DNA of 64,000 nt, taken from Oscillospiraceae bacterium. GTDB taxonomy: Bacteria > Bacillota > Clostridia > Oscillospirales > Acutalibacteraceae. The notes beneath the pieces are model-generated. The model was not told the origin of the DNA. It saw nothing but the letters and a program-made list of their open reading frames with translations, and made no database searches. The DNA is taken from positions 1 through 64,000 of the forward strand of contig DOQR01000005.1 in assembly GCA_003514385.1 (NCBI GenBank). The letters run 5' to 3'. Made by a program: the position numbers and the translations under genes. Of the stretch, positions 43,675 through 51,703 are shown one piece after another (position 1 is the stretch's first letter; every line of letters begins with the position of its first letter).

Positions 43675-45225
43675 ATGGAAAAGAAAAATGCAACGCCGAG
43701 CGTCAGACAGCTGTTATGCGCTTCGGCGGAGAAGTATGGAGAAGAGATATTCATAAAATTCGTGCGAAACGGCGCGGTCGAAGAGCGCAGCTATGTCCGC
43801 GTCAAAACGGACAGCGAAGCGGTCTGCCGCTGGATCAGAAACATATCGAAAGAGGGCATGCATGTCGCCGTTGTCAGCAAGACGAACTACGAGTACATAA
43901 CCTGTATCACCGGAATACTCATGAGCGGCAGCGTCGTTGTACCGTTTGCGCCCGATATATCCGCTAAAGAAGCGTCGGAGCTTTTCGACCGCGCGGATAT
44001 CGACATGGTGCTCTATGACAGCACATTTTCCGAGAATGTCGGCGAGGTCATGGCAAACTGCCCGAAGATAAAGCATGCGGTCGACCTCTCGGACGAGAAC
44101 TTCTTCGCCGGTATCTATGAAAAATATTCGGCGGCGAGCGAATACGCGCCTCTCTCCGACTACGAAGTCGATCCCGACAAGTGCGCGGTCATAATATTCA
44201 CCTCCGGCACGACCGGGGTCAAAAAAGGCGTTATGCTCTCGACCAACGCCCTCGTTGGCAACATCATGTACAAAGAATATATTAATATTTTCAGCGAGCG
44301 TACCTCAACCCTCTCGGTGCTCCCGATGCACCATATCTACTGCTTCTCGGGTGACTATCTGAAAAACCTGTGCGACGGCGTTCAGGTCTGCCTCAACGGC
44401 AATCTCAGCGATATCGTCCCGAATCTTCAGCGCTTTGAGCCCAACGCCATGCGCGTCGTTCCGATGATAGCTCAGCATCTGCTCCAGCGCATAAAGATAA
44501 CCGCGGCGAAAAATCCGGATATCACTCCCGCCGAGGCGGCAAAAATCGTGCTCGGCAAGAACCTCAACTGGATAGTTTCGGGCGGTGCATATCTCGATCC
44601 GCTGCTCGTCGAGGAATATGACAAGCTCGGCATAATGCTCCGCCAGGGCTACGGCATGACCGAGGTCGGCTGCCGCATTTCCGTGCCCGACAGAGGCGTT
44701 TCAACTGAGTCTGTCGGCAGAGTTATAAATATCTGCGATGTCCGCACCGAAAACGGCGAGATTCAGATAAAGACTCCGACGATTATGCTCGGCTATTATA
44801 AAATGCCCGAGGAGACGGCGCAGATGTTCACCGAGGACGGCTGGTTCAGGACGGGCGATATTGGCTATGTCACAGAGGACAGGCAGCTGTTCATCACCGG
44901 CAGAGTCAAGAATCTGATAATCCTTTCGAGCGGCGAAAACGTCTCTCCCGAGGCGATAGAGAAGAAGTTCAAAAAATTGAATATAGTTGACGAGGTCGTG
45001 GTTTACGGCGAAAACGACCGTATCGTCGCTGAGATATATCCCGATTTCGAGCACGCGAAGCAGGAGGGAATAGAGGATATTCCCACCGAGATAGAGCGCC
45101 GCATGGATGAGATAAACGCGGGCGCAAAGACCTCGCATTTTGTCTCGGAGCTGAGATTCCGCGATGAGCCTTTTGAAAAGACCTCGAGCGGAAAAATAAA
45201 GAGAAAAGAAACCGTTGTCGGTTAA
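43675..45225 (+). CDS. Stand-alone AMP-forming adenylation enzyme (ANL family)
   Basis: About 516 residues. The ATP loop FTSGTTGVKKG, the A5-type YGMTEVG, GWFRTGDIGYVT, and the hinge plus C-terminal lysine FEKTSSGKIKRKE are complete. It activates a carboxylic or amino acid as AMP ester and passes it to a thiol. The ACP gene two places downstream is the obvious acceptor, with CoA the alternative. The usual amino-acid-binding aspartate of NRPS adenylation domains is not evident, so an acyl or aryl substrate is likely. ATG at 43675 follows GGAGGAG closely; an ATG at 43651 is also possible. Confidence 0.88.
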   Translation: MEKKNATPSVRQLLCASAEKYGEEIFIKFVRNGAVEERSYVRVKTDSEAVCRWIRNISKEGMHVAVVSKTNYEYITCITGILMSGSVVVPFAPDISAKEASELFDRADIDMVLYDSTFSENVGEVMANCPKIKHAVDLSDENFFAGIYEKYSAASEYAPLSDYEVDPDKCAVIIFTSGTTGVKKGVMLSTNALVGNIMYKEYINIFSERTSTLSVLPMHHIYCFSGDYLKNLCDGVQVCLNGNLSDIVPNLQRFEPNAMRVVPMIAQHLLQRIKITAAKNPDITPAEAAKIVLGKNLNWIVSGGAYLDPLLVEEYDKLGIMLRQGYGMTEVGCRISVPDRGVSTESVGRVINICDVRTENGEIQIKTPTIMLGYYKMPEETAQMFTEDGWFRTGDIGYVTEDRQLFITGRVKNLIILSSGENVSPEAIEKKFKKLNIVDEVVVYGENDRIVAEIYPDFEHAKQEGIEDIPTEIERRMDEINAGAKTSHFVSELRFRDEPFEKTSSGKIKRKETVVG

Positions 45226-45238
45226 GGAGGAAAATAAT

Positions 45239-46627
45239 ATGAAACCCAAGGCAGGAACAGAGGTATTTGAGCTGATTCCCTCGCAGAAGATGATAAACTT
45301 CATGCTCAAATACAGCTTCTTTCATAAGCAGGTTATCCAGATACCCATGTCGATAGTCACGAGCACCCCGATAGATTTCGACGTGCTCAAAAAGGCGCTT
45401 AACATAGAGATAGAGCGCAACGACTGCATGAGACTTCGCTTTTATAAAGAACACGGGGAGTTCTATCAGTATTTCCTTGACAAATATGTTGTTGACGATG
45501 TGCCGGTCGTGACCTTTTCGACCGAGGAGGAGCAGGAGGCATTTCTCACCGCCGACGCACGCAAGCCCATCCGCCATTTAAAGGGCGAGGACTTCCGCAT
45601 CATCTTCTTCAACTCCTTCGACGGCAGATACGGAATATATATCAACATCACCCATCTGTGCATGGATGCCGCGGCGGTCTTTGTGTTCTTCTCCGATTTG
45701 CTCGGAGTATATGACCACCTGAAAAACGGCAAGCCCATGCCGCGTCCGCTCGGCGAATACAAAAAGACGATAAGAAAAGAGCTCGCCATAGTCGCGGACG
45801 AAAAGAAGATGAAAGAGGAAGAGGAGTTCTATACTCAGTTTTTCCTCAAGGACGGCGATCCGCTTTATGCAGGAGTTCACGGTCCCGAGTTGCTCGAAAA
45901 AGAGCGCAAAAGAAAGCACGACCCGTCACTCCGAGCCCCGTCCTGCTTCGACCCGATACACGACAAGGCAGAGCTTGCAAAATACGATGTCTCGAAAGAG
46001 GACAGCGACAAGATACTCGCGTTCATTCAGTCGAGCGGCGTCAGCCCCGAGTGCCTTGTCCAGCTTGCAATGCGCCTGCATATCTCGAAGATAAACTACA
46101 GAACGAACGATTCTTATTTCGTCACCCTCTGCACCCGCCGCAGAACCCTCAGCGAGAAGCGCTCGGGCGGCACGCTCGCCGAGCCGCTCCCGTGGAGAAT
46201 AGTCCTGCCCGAGACTCTGACATTCAGCGAGGCGCTCGATAAGATGGCGGAGCTTCAGATGACCCTGTTCAGGCATATGGACTACCCGTATCTCGAGTGC
46301 CGCGAGCTTGTGAGAAAACTGTTTGATTACAGCCCGATAGCCGCGTCGTCCTCAATGATGTTCTCGTGGTTCCCGCTCGGCAAAGACACGATGAACGGCT
46401 GGGACTATGAGTTCACGGGCTACAGCCTCGGCAGATACATCATGCCGCTCTACAGCTTCGCAATGTACGACGCGCACAGCGGCTGCTTCAAATTTTCGTA
46501 TATGCACCGCACGAATATGATAACCTCTGAGCATATAAAAGCCCTGCATGAAAAGACCGTTCGAGCCCTGCTTCTCGGCGCGGAAAACCCCGACAGGACG
46601 CTCGGCGAGATACTCGATATACTTTAA
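45239..46627 (+). CDS. Condensation-domain-like acyltransferase
   Basis: 462 residues, similar in plan to NRPS condensation domains and alcohol acetyltransferases. The HHxxxDG motif reads T-H139-L-C-M-D143-A, so the catalytic second histidine and the aspartate are kept. NDCMRLRFYKE and TLCTRRRTLSEKRSGG fit the two halves of the fold. It would join the ACP-bound acyl group made by the ligase to an amine or alcohol. Start ATG follows AAGGAGG, 13 bases after the ligase stop. No adenylation or carrier domain is fused to it. Confidence 0.78.
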   Translation: MKPKAGTEVFELIPSQKMINFMLKYSFFHKQVIQIPMSIVTSTPIDFDVLKKALNIEIERNDCMRLRFYKEHGEFYQYFLDKYVVDDVPVVTFSTEEEQEAFLTADARKPIRHLKGEDFRIIFFNSFDGRYGIYINITHLCMDAAAVFVFFSDLLGVYDHLKNGKPMPRPLGEYKKTIRKELAIVADEKKMKEEEEFYTQFFLKDGDPLYAGVHGPELLEKERKRKHDPSLRAPSCFDPIHDKAELAKYDVSKEDSDKILAFIQSSGVSPECLVQLAMRLHISKINYRTNDSYFVTLCTRRRTLSEKRSGGTLAEPLPWRIVLPETLTFSEALDKMAELQMTLFRHMDYPYLECRELVRKLFDYSPIAASSSMMFSWFPLGKDTMNGWDYEFTGYSLGRYIMPLYSFAMYDAHSGCFKFSYMHRTNMITSEHIKALHEKTVRALLLGAENPDRTLGEILDIL

Positions 46628-46648
46628 TCTTAAAAAGGAGAGACAGTT

Positions 46649-46864
46649 ATGCTTGAAAAGATTGCCGAAATAATCTGCGAATATGTCTATATCGACCCTG
46701 CCGAAATTACCGAGCAGGCGAACCTCAGAACCGATATCGGTCTGAGCTCGCTCGACCTTATGAGCGTCGCGTCGGATATGGAAAACACATTCGGGGTGAA
46801 GATTCCCGAGAGGGCGATACTCACCGCCAAGACAGTCAAGGATCTTATCGCCTGCGTGGGCTGA
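46649..46864 (+). CDS. Acyl/peptidyl carrier protein
   Basis: 71 residues, four-helix carrier fold. The phosphopantetheine site is S34 in GLSSLDLMS, where Ser replaces the usual Asp before the serine. LEKIAEIICEYV and FGVKIPERAILTAKTVKDLI match helices I and III-IV. It starts 21 bases after the condensation-like gene and ends the unit. It is not beside fatty-acid genes, so it is a dedicated carrier. A phosphopantetheinyl transferase must come from elsewhere. Ribosome-binding site AAAGGAG. Confidence 0.92.
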   Translation: MLEKIAEIICEYVYIDPAEITEQANLRTDIGLSSLDLMSVASDMENTFGVKIPERAILTAKTVKDLIACVG

Positions 46865-46886
46865 TAAACAATGCGAATATAAAAAG

Positions 46887-46928
46887 AAAGCTGCAATCCA
46901 TGGATAAAACCGTGAATTGCAGCTTTGC
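46887..46928. terminator. Bidirectional terminator
   Basis: AAAGCTGCAAT (46887-46897) pairs with ATTGCAGCTTT (46916-46926) between convergent genes. A-run to the left, T-rich to the right. Confidence 0.8.
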
Positions 46929-46943
46929 TGTTTGTTGTTTAAC

Positions 46944-48998
46944 TCAGATCTTCATCGCAACATCATATGCGCGCCACACGACGGAGCGGAGGTTGCCTAT
47001 TGCAAGGCAGTCGCCGACGAGGTGAACGTTGCCGGACTTCTCGGCAAGCGGAGCGGGGATATAGCCCGCGCAGCTGATGGCGGAGTCACAGTCGATGTTG
47101 ATGTCCTTGCCGTCCTTGCCGGTGCAGACGATGGAGCCGTCCTTGACTTCCTTGAGTGTCGTCTCAAGATAGACGGGAGTCTTGTGCAGGGCGAACCACT
47201 CTCTGAGATAAGAGGAGTTTGCAAGGCAGACGCCGGTCTGGCTGATAAGGTCGTCCTTCATCTCGACAATGATCGGATTCTTGCCCTGGAGAGCGAGCTC
47301 GTAGGCTATTTCGCATCCGGTCAGTCCGCCGCCGATGACAGCGACTGTATTGCCGACTTCTGCGCCGTTGAGGTAGTCGCAGCCCTCAATCATCTTCTCG
47401 TAGCCGGGGACTCTTCTGAGGAGTCTCGGGGTCGAGCCGGTCGCGATGATGACGGGATCGCTGCCGAACGCCGCGATATCCTTTATCTCGTCGTTGAGTC
47501 TGACTTCGATGCCGAGCTTCGTCATCTGGCGTCTGTACCAGTCGAGCAGGTCGCGGAGCTTGCCCTTGTAGGACTCTGCGCTCGCGGGGATGAATGTTCC
47601 GCCGAGCACGTCGCTCTTCTCGTGGATTATCGGATTGTGTCCGCGGAGCTTGAGCACGCGGGCAGCCTCCATGCCGCCGATACCGCCGCCGACGATGTGG
47701 ACGGTCTTGGGCGAGTTGGTCTTCTTTATGTAGTGCTTGTTCCACTGCATTGTCTCGGCGTTGATAGCGCAGCGGGAAAGATGCAGGCTGTCGGAAAGCT
47801 CCTGATCGTTGGGCACGCCCTTGTAGTGGCACATGTTGAAGCAGCCGTTGTGGCAGAGAATGCAGGGACGGATGTCATCCTCCTCGTCATTCATCATCTT
47901 CGTGACCCACTCCTGATCGGCGAGGAACTGACGCGCGAATCCTGCGCCGTCAAGCTTGCCTTCCTTTATCGCGTCCGCGGCAACTCTCGGATCGAGGCGG
48001 CCGGCGCAGATAACGGGAATGTCGCAGAACTGCTTGATGTATTCAACATCCTCGAGGTTGCAGTTCTCGGGCATGTAGATGGGCGGGTGAGCCCAGTACC
48101 ATGCGTCGTATGTGCCGTTGTCGCAGTTGAGGCAGTCATAACCGGCATCCTGAAGATACTTGACAGCCTTCTCGGACTCTGCCATGTCGCGTCCTACTTC
48201 GGTATAGGCCTCGCCCGGGAGCGCGCCCTGACGGAAGCCCTTGGTCTTGGAAATTATGCTGTAGCGCAGGGAGACGGGGAAATCGTCGCCGCACGCCTTC
48301 TTGATAGCCTGAACGACCTCGACCGCGAAGCGGTAGCGGTTCTCGAACGAGCCGCCGTATTCGTCGGTGCGCTTGTTGACATATTTAAGGGTGAACTGGT
48401 CGAGCAGATAGCCCTCGTGGACTGCGTGAACCTCAACGCCGTCAACGCCGGCGTCCTTGAGCATCTTTGCGCTCTCTGCGAACGCATTGACAAACTCCTT
48501 GATTTCAGCCTTGGTCATCTCTCTCGAGGGAACTTTATCAGACCAGCGGTTGGGCGAGGGGCTCGCGGAAGCCGTGATCTTGTCGAGATCCATGAAGGGC
48601 TTGCTGAGGACTCTCAGCGCGGGGTTGGTGTAGAGCTTCTCCATCATTTCGCTGATGGTGAAGGAGCGGCCGAAGCCTGCGGTCAGCTGAACGAAGAGCT
48701 TCGCGCCGGTCTTGTGGAGCTCGGGAGTCCACTTTTTGAGGTCGGTATACATCTTCTTGTTCTTGTGGAGCCACTGGCCGAACATGGGATTGTAGACCGG
48801 CTGACATCCGGGGAGAACAAGACCCGCGTTGTTCTTCGCGACTTCCATGATAAAGCGTGCGCCGTCTTTATCGAAGTGGTTCTTCTCCATCCATCCGAAG
48901 AGGTCGGTGCCGCCCATGCTCGTGAGCACGATGCGGTTCTTGATCTCGCAGTTGCCGATCTTCCACGGAGTGAATAAGGGCTGTAATCTTTGATCCAT
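46944..48998 (-). CDS. Old-yellow-enzyme/2-enoate reductase type flavoprotein
   Basis: 684 residues. The N-terminal FMN barrel (LQPLFTPWKIGNCEIKNRIV, VEVHAVHEGYLLDQF) is followed by a 4Fe-4S motif (CILCHNGC with later cysteines near 390) and C-terminal FAD and NAD(P) Rossmann domains (HIVGGGIGGMEAARVL, VAVIGGGLTGCEIAYE). This is the plan of 2-enoate reductase, BaiCD/BaiH and trimethylamine dehydrogenase. HEGYLLDQF is shared with the BaiCD-like group that reduces enoyl or steroid double bonds, but the substrate here is unknown. GGAGG precedes the ATG. It faces the ACP gene and may or may not belong to that pathway. Confidence 0.9.
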   Translation of the reverse strand: MDQRLQPLFTPWKIGNCEIKNRIVLTSMGGTDLFGWMEKNHFDKDGARFIMEVAKNNAGLVLPGCQPVYNPMFGQWLHKNKKMYTDLKKWTPELHKTGAKLFVQLTAGFGRSFTISEMMEKLYTNPALRVLSKPFMDLDKITASASPSPNRWSDKVPSREMTKAEIKEFVNAFAESAKMLKDAGVDGVEVHAVHEGYLLDQFTLKYVNKRTDEYGGSFENRYRFAVEVVQAIKKACGDDFPVSLRYSIISKTKGFRQGALPGEAYTEVGRDMAESEKAVKYLQDAGYDCLNCDNGTYDAWYWAHPPIYMPENCNLEDVEYIKQFCDIPVICAGRLDPRVAADAIKEGKLDGAGFARQFLADQEWVTKMMNDEEDDIRPCILCHNGCFNMCHYKGVPNDQELSDSLHLSRCAINAETMQWNKHYIKKTNSPKTVHIVGGGIGGMEAARVLKLRGHNPIIHEKSDVLGGTFIPASAESYKGKLRDLLDWYRRQMTKLGIEVRLNDEIKDIAAFGSDPVIIATGSTPRLLRRVPGYEKMIEGCDYLNGAEVGNTVAVIGGGLTGCEIAYELALQGKNPIIVEMKDDLISQTGVCLANSSYLREWFALHKTPVYLETTLKEVKDGSIVCTGKDGKDINIDCDSAISCAGYIPAPLAEKSGNVHLVGDCLAIGNLRSVVWRAYDVAMKI

Positions 48999-49099
48999 AT
49001 AATTGCCTCCAACAAAGAATTGAATATTTCATCGACAATATATTATCACATTCCGGCTTATTACGCAACAAAAAAACGCGCTTTATCAATACTTTTTTA

Positions 49100-49978
49100 T
49101 CAATACTGCCCGTCCTTTTTGACCATCAGGCAATAGCTGACTCCCTCGGGGGCGAGTATCGGTTCTGCATTTTTCATTTCGTTGTGCGCCTTGAAGAAAT
49201 CGCGGTCAATATCGCCGCTGTCCGCAAGCTCATAGATGAGCGCGCCCGCTTCTCCCGCGATGCGCTCGATATCCGTGTGTGAGTATCGCGCTTTCATCTC
49301 TTCGCCCGCGCCGCCGGCAAGCAGCCTGTTCTTCTGCTCCCGGGTGCAGTCCCGGTCATTCGGGAAGTCGAACACGAGCGCGCTTTCGCTCGCCGAATTT
49401 TCAAACAGAGTTTTAATACAGCGTGCGAACTCGTCTTGGGTCAGATAAAAGCTTATGCCGAGCAGGCTGAAAAATGTCCTCTCCTTAGGGTCATATCCCG
49501 CATTTAGCAGAGCGGGGATAAAATCCTTGCCGAGGTCGCAGCCGACATAGCTGATATTTTCGCGGTCGATTCCAGCTTCGTCAATGCGTCTTACCTTGTC
49601 TTCAATCATCTCGGGGCGGTCGAGCTCAAATACTTTGATATCTCTGTCAATTTTATAGCCCGATGTGTCGTAGCCCGCGGCGATGACATATTGCCGCGCG
49701 CCGAGTCTTATCTCGTTTTCCATATGCCGCTTGCAAAATGCGGAGCGCGCGATTACACTCGGCGCGATAAATCCGTTCATAACGCGCCCGAGCGGGTCGC
49801 CGCCACTGTAATTCGGGTCAAAAAATGCGATGCCGTTTTTCATGTTTTCCGCTATCGCGTTCTTTTCGTCTTCAATCAGAATCTCTCCTGCGAGCGGGTC
49901 GTCAAAGATCTTTGCTTCGTCAGTTTTCGTGTGGTAATACCGAGCAAAACAGCTCACCAGTGCAGTCATGTTGTTCAT
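49100..49978 (-). CDS. SAM-dependent methyltransferase, LCMT/TcmP (PPM) family
   Basis: 292 residues. DPLAGEIL, the Arg-rich ARSAFCKRHMENEI, VIAAGYDTSGYKI (SAM loop) and VFELDRPEMIEDK identify the leucine carboxyl methyltransferase/TcmP family, which methylates carboxyl or hydroxyl groups, often of polyketide or peptide products. It is followed about 100 bases later by the flavoenzyme gene on the same strand, so they may share a transcript. CGGAGGTG stands eight bases before the ATG. Confidence 0.85.
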   Translation of the reverse strand: MNNMTALVSCFARYYHTKTDEAKIFDDPLAGEILIEDEKNAIAENMKNGIAFFDPNYSGGDPLGRVMNGFIAPSVIARSAFCKRHMENEIRLGARQYVIAAGYDTSGYKIDRDIKVFELDRPEMIEDKVRRIDEAGIDRENISYVGCDLGKDFIPALLNAGYDPKERTFFSLLGISFYLTQDEFARCIKTLFENSASESALVFDFPNDRDCTREQKNRLLAGGAGEEMKARYSHTDIERIAGEAGALIYELADSGDIDRDFFKAHNEMKNAEPILAPEGVSYCLMVKKDGQY

Positions 49979-50031
49979 TTCAAAAACACCTCCGTATACT
50001 TAATACCACACGGGGCAGGGGATTACAAGAC

Positions 50032-50060
50032 TTGACAAATCGGCGTTTTTGTGGTAATAT
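50032..50060 (+). promoter_or_regulatory. Strong orphan sigma-A promoter
   Basis: TTGACA (50032-50037), 17 bp, TAATAT (50055-50060) with TG at 50052-50053 (extended -10). No forward gene follows before the terminator at 50090. Confidence 0.65.
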
Positions 50061-50066
50061 AAATAC

Positions 50067-50118
50067 GAAAAGACAAGAAAAAATTTTTTGAGCTGCCTGC
50101 TTCGGCGGCTCTTTTTTA
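50067..50118 (+). ncRNA. Candidate small RNA of about 50 nt
   Basis: The interval from the expected start of the promoter at 50032-50060 to the terminator T-run contains no start codon with a ribosome-binding site. It holds an A-rich stretch and one GC-rich hairpin. It could be a genuine short RNA, or the remains of a deleted gene. Not recognised as a known RNA family. Confidence 0.35.
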
Positions 50119-50121
50119 TTT
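50090..50121 (+). terminator. Rho-independent terminator of the short transcript
   Basis: GAGCTGCC (50090-50097) pairs with GGCGGCTC (50104-50111) with one G-U pair, loop TGCTTC, then TTTTTTATTTT. Confidence 0.8.
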
Positions 50122-50130
50122 TATTAAAAC

Positions 50131-50170
50131 AAAAAGCAGAGAGCCATTTTACCGACTCTCTGCGCTTTTT
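50131..50170 (-). terminator. Terminator of the SPFH-NfeD operon
   Basis: GCAGAGAG (50136-50143) pairs with CTCTCTGC (50156-50163). Read in reverse it is followed by TTTTTGTTTT. Confidence 0.8.
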
Positions 50171-50176
50171 ATAAAC

Positions 50177-51133
50177 TTATTTCTGCTCTGCGTCCGCTGC
50201 GGCGTCGGCGGAGAAAATCTCCTTTGCGCTCGCCGCGAGTCCCGCGAGGGACTGAAGCTCGCTCGGAATGATGAGCTTCGTCGCCTTGCCGTCAGCAGCC
50301 TTTGCGAACGCTTCAAGGCTCTTTATCGTCAGATAACCGTCCTTCGGGGCGGCTTCGTTTATCAGGGCGATAGCCTTCGCCTGAGCCTCCTGAACGGCGA
50401 CGATAGCCTGCGCCTCACCCTCTGCCTCGCGAATCTTCGCTTCCTTGACAGCCTCTGCGTGAAGAATGGCGGCCTGCTTGTCACCCTCTGCGGCGAGGAT
50501 CTGGCTCTCTTTCTGACCCTCTGCAACGAGAATCTTGCTCGCCTTTTCGCCCTCTGCGCGCAGGATTGCCTCACGGCGCTGACGCTCTGCCTTCATCTGC
50601 TTCTCCATCGCGTCCTGAATCTCGGGCGGGGGAAGAATGTTCTTGAGCTCAACGCGGTTTACTTTGATGCCCCATGCGTCGGTGGCTTCGTCGAGGATAA
50701 CTCTGATTTTTGCGTTGATGACATCGCGCGAGGTCAGCGTATGGTCAAGCTCCATTTCGCCGATGATGTTTCTCAGCGTTGTTGCCGAGAGATTTTCAAT
50801 AGCGGATATCGGGCGCTCCACGCCGTATGCATAGAGCTTCGGGTCGGTTATCTGGAAGAAAACGACCGTGTCTATCTGCATCGTGACGTTATCTTTTGTG
50901 ATAACGGGCTGGGGCGGGAAATCCACAACCTGCTCCTTGAGGGATACGGTCTTCGATACTTTCTCAACGAAAGGTATCTTGAAGTGGATGCCGGTCTGCC
51001 ATGTGGTCGAATATGCGCCGAGGCGCTCGATGACATAGGCCTTGGACTGCGGCACTATCTTGATGTTGAGCACGACAATGACGAGCACGAGCACGATTAT
51101 GCCGATGATTACTCCGATTGCTACAGGTCCCAT
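50177..51133 (-). CDS. SPFH/stomatin-like membrane scaffold protein
   Basis: 318 residues. An N-terminal membrane helix (about 4-25) precedes the SPFH domain (VPQSKAYVIERLGAYSTTWQ, GIHFKIPFVEKV) and a long Ala/Glu/Lys-rich coiled coil (about 175-255) with repeated AEGxKxxxIL units. This is the QmcA/YbbK type that forms large cages in membranes and often binds proteases. It is paired with an NfeD protein 12 bases upstream, the standard partnership. AAAGGAGG precedes the ATG. Confidence 0.92.
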   Translation of the reverse strand: MGPVAIGVIIGIIVLVLVIVVLNIKIVPQSKAYVIERLGAYSTTWQTGIHFKIPFVEKVSKTVSLKEQVVDFPPQPVITKDNVTMQIDTVVFFQITDPKLYAYGVERPISAIENLSATTLRNIIGEMELDHTLTSRDVINAKIRVILDEATDAWGIKVNRVELKNILPPPEIQDAMEKQMKAERQRREAILRAEGEKASKILVAEGQKESQILAAEGDKQAAILHAEAVKEAKIREAEGEAQAIVAVQEAQAKAIALINEAAPKDGYLTIKSLEAFAKAADGKATKLIIPSELQSLAGLAASAKEIFSADAAADAEQK

Positions 51134-51145
51134 AATAATCCTCCT

Positions 51146-51583
51146 TTAGTGTTTTGAAACCATAAGTTTAACGCCGTCGATTCTGTCAACGGTGATATTT
51201 GAACCTTTTTCAATGCGGCTGCCGTCGGACGATCTCGCCGTCCAGGTCGAGCCCTCGACCTTCACTATACCGGTGCCCTCGGTGTTGTCAACAGTCTCTT
51301 CGACTATTCCCTCGAGACCTATGTATCTGTCAGCGTTGGTCGGCTGAACGCGCTTTTTTGAAAATTTCTTGACGAGCGGGCGGGTCACCGCAAGCGCGAC
51401 GAGCGACACTGCCGCGAAAATCACCCACTGAAGCCAGACGGGCGCCGAGCAAAGCTCCGATATCAGAGCCGCCGCCGCACCAACGGCGAACCAGATCGTG
51501 ACAAGCTGAACGGTCGCGGCTTCAACAACGATGAACGCTATGAGCAGCGCTATCCATAATATAAGCATTGTGTATTCCGGCAA
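51146..51583 (-). CDS. NfeD family membrane protein
   Basis: About 145 residues: three membrane segments (about 6-24, 28-47, 53-68) and a C-terminal OB-fold domain (DRYIGLEGIVEETVDN, STWTARSSDG). NfeD proteins accompany SPFH proteins and help organise membrane microdomains. The frame is open upstream; the TTG at 51583 lies seven bases behind GGAGGAG, whereas the first ATG would be about 20 bases away from it, so TTG is preferred. Confidence 0.85.
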   Translation of the reverse strand: MPEYTMLILWIALLIAFIVVEAATVQLVTIWFAVGAAAALISELCSAPVWLQWVIFAAVSLVALAVTRPLVKKFSKKRVQPTNADRYIGLEGIVEETVDNTEGTGIVKVEGSTWTARSSDGSRIEKGSNITVDRIDGVKLMVSKH

Positions 51584-51703
51584 AACAGGCTCCTCCTTTG
51601 ATATATTGACCGAAGCGAAAATGCTTCGATTCGATATAATTATATCAAAAGAGCGAGCCCATTGCAATATTCGCGGATATTATTTTTAGAGGAACGATTT
51701 TTG

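Noticed and set aside
43675..46864. D-alanylation (dlt) operon
   Set aside because: A ligase plus carrier protein could suggest dltA/dltC, but there is no DltB-type MBOAT or DltD gene, and the middle protein is condensation-like.
46917..48977. A 686-codon open frame on the forward strand
   Set aside because: It mirrors the flavoenzyme gene on the other strand. The latter has all cofactor motifs and a ribosome-binding site; the forward frame has neither recognisable domains nor a start site.
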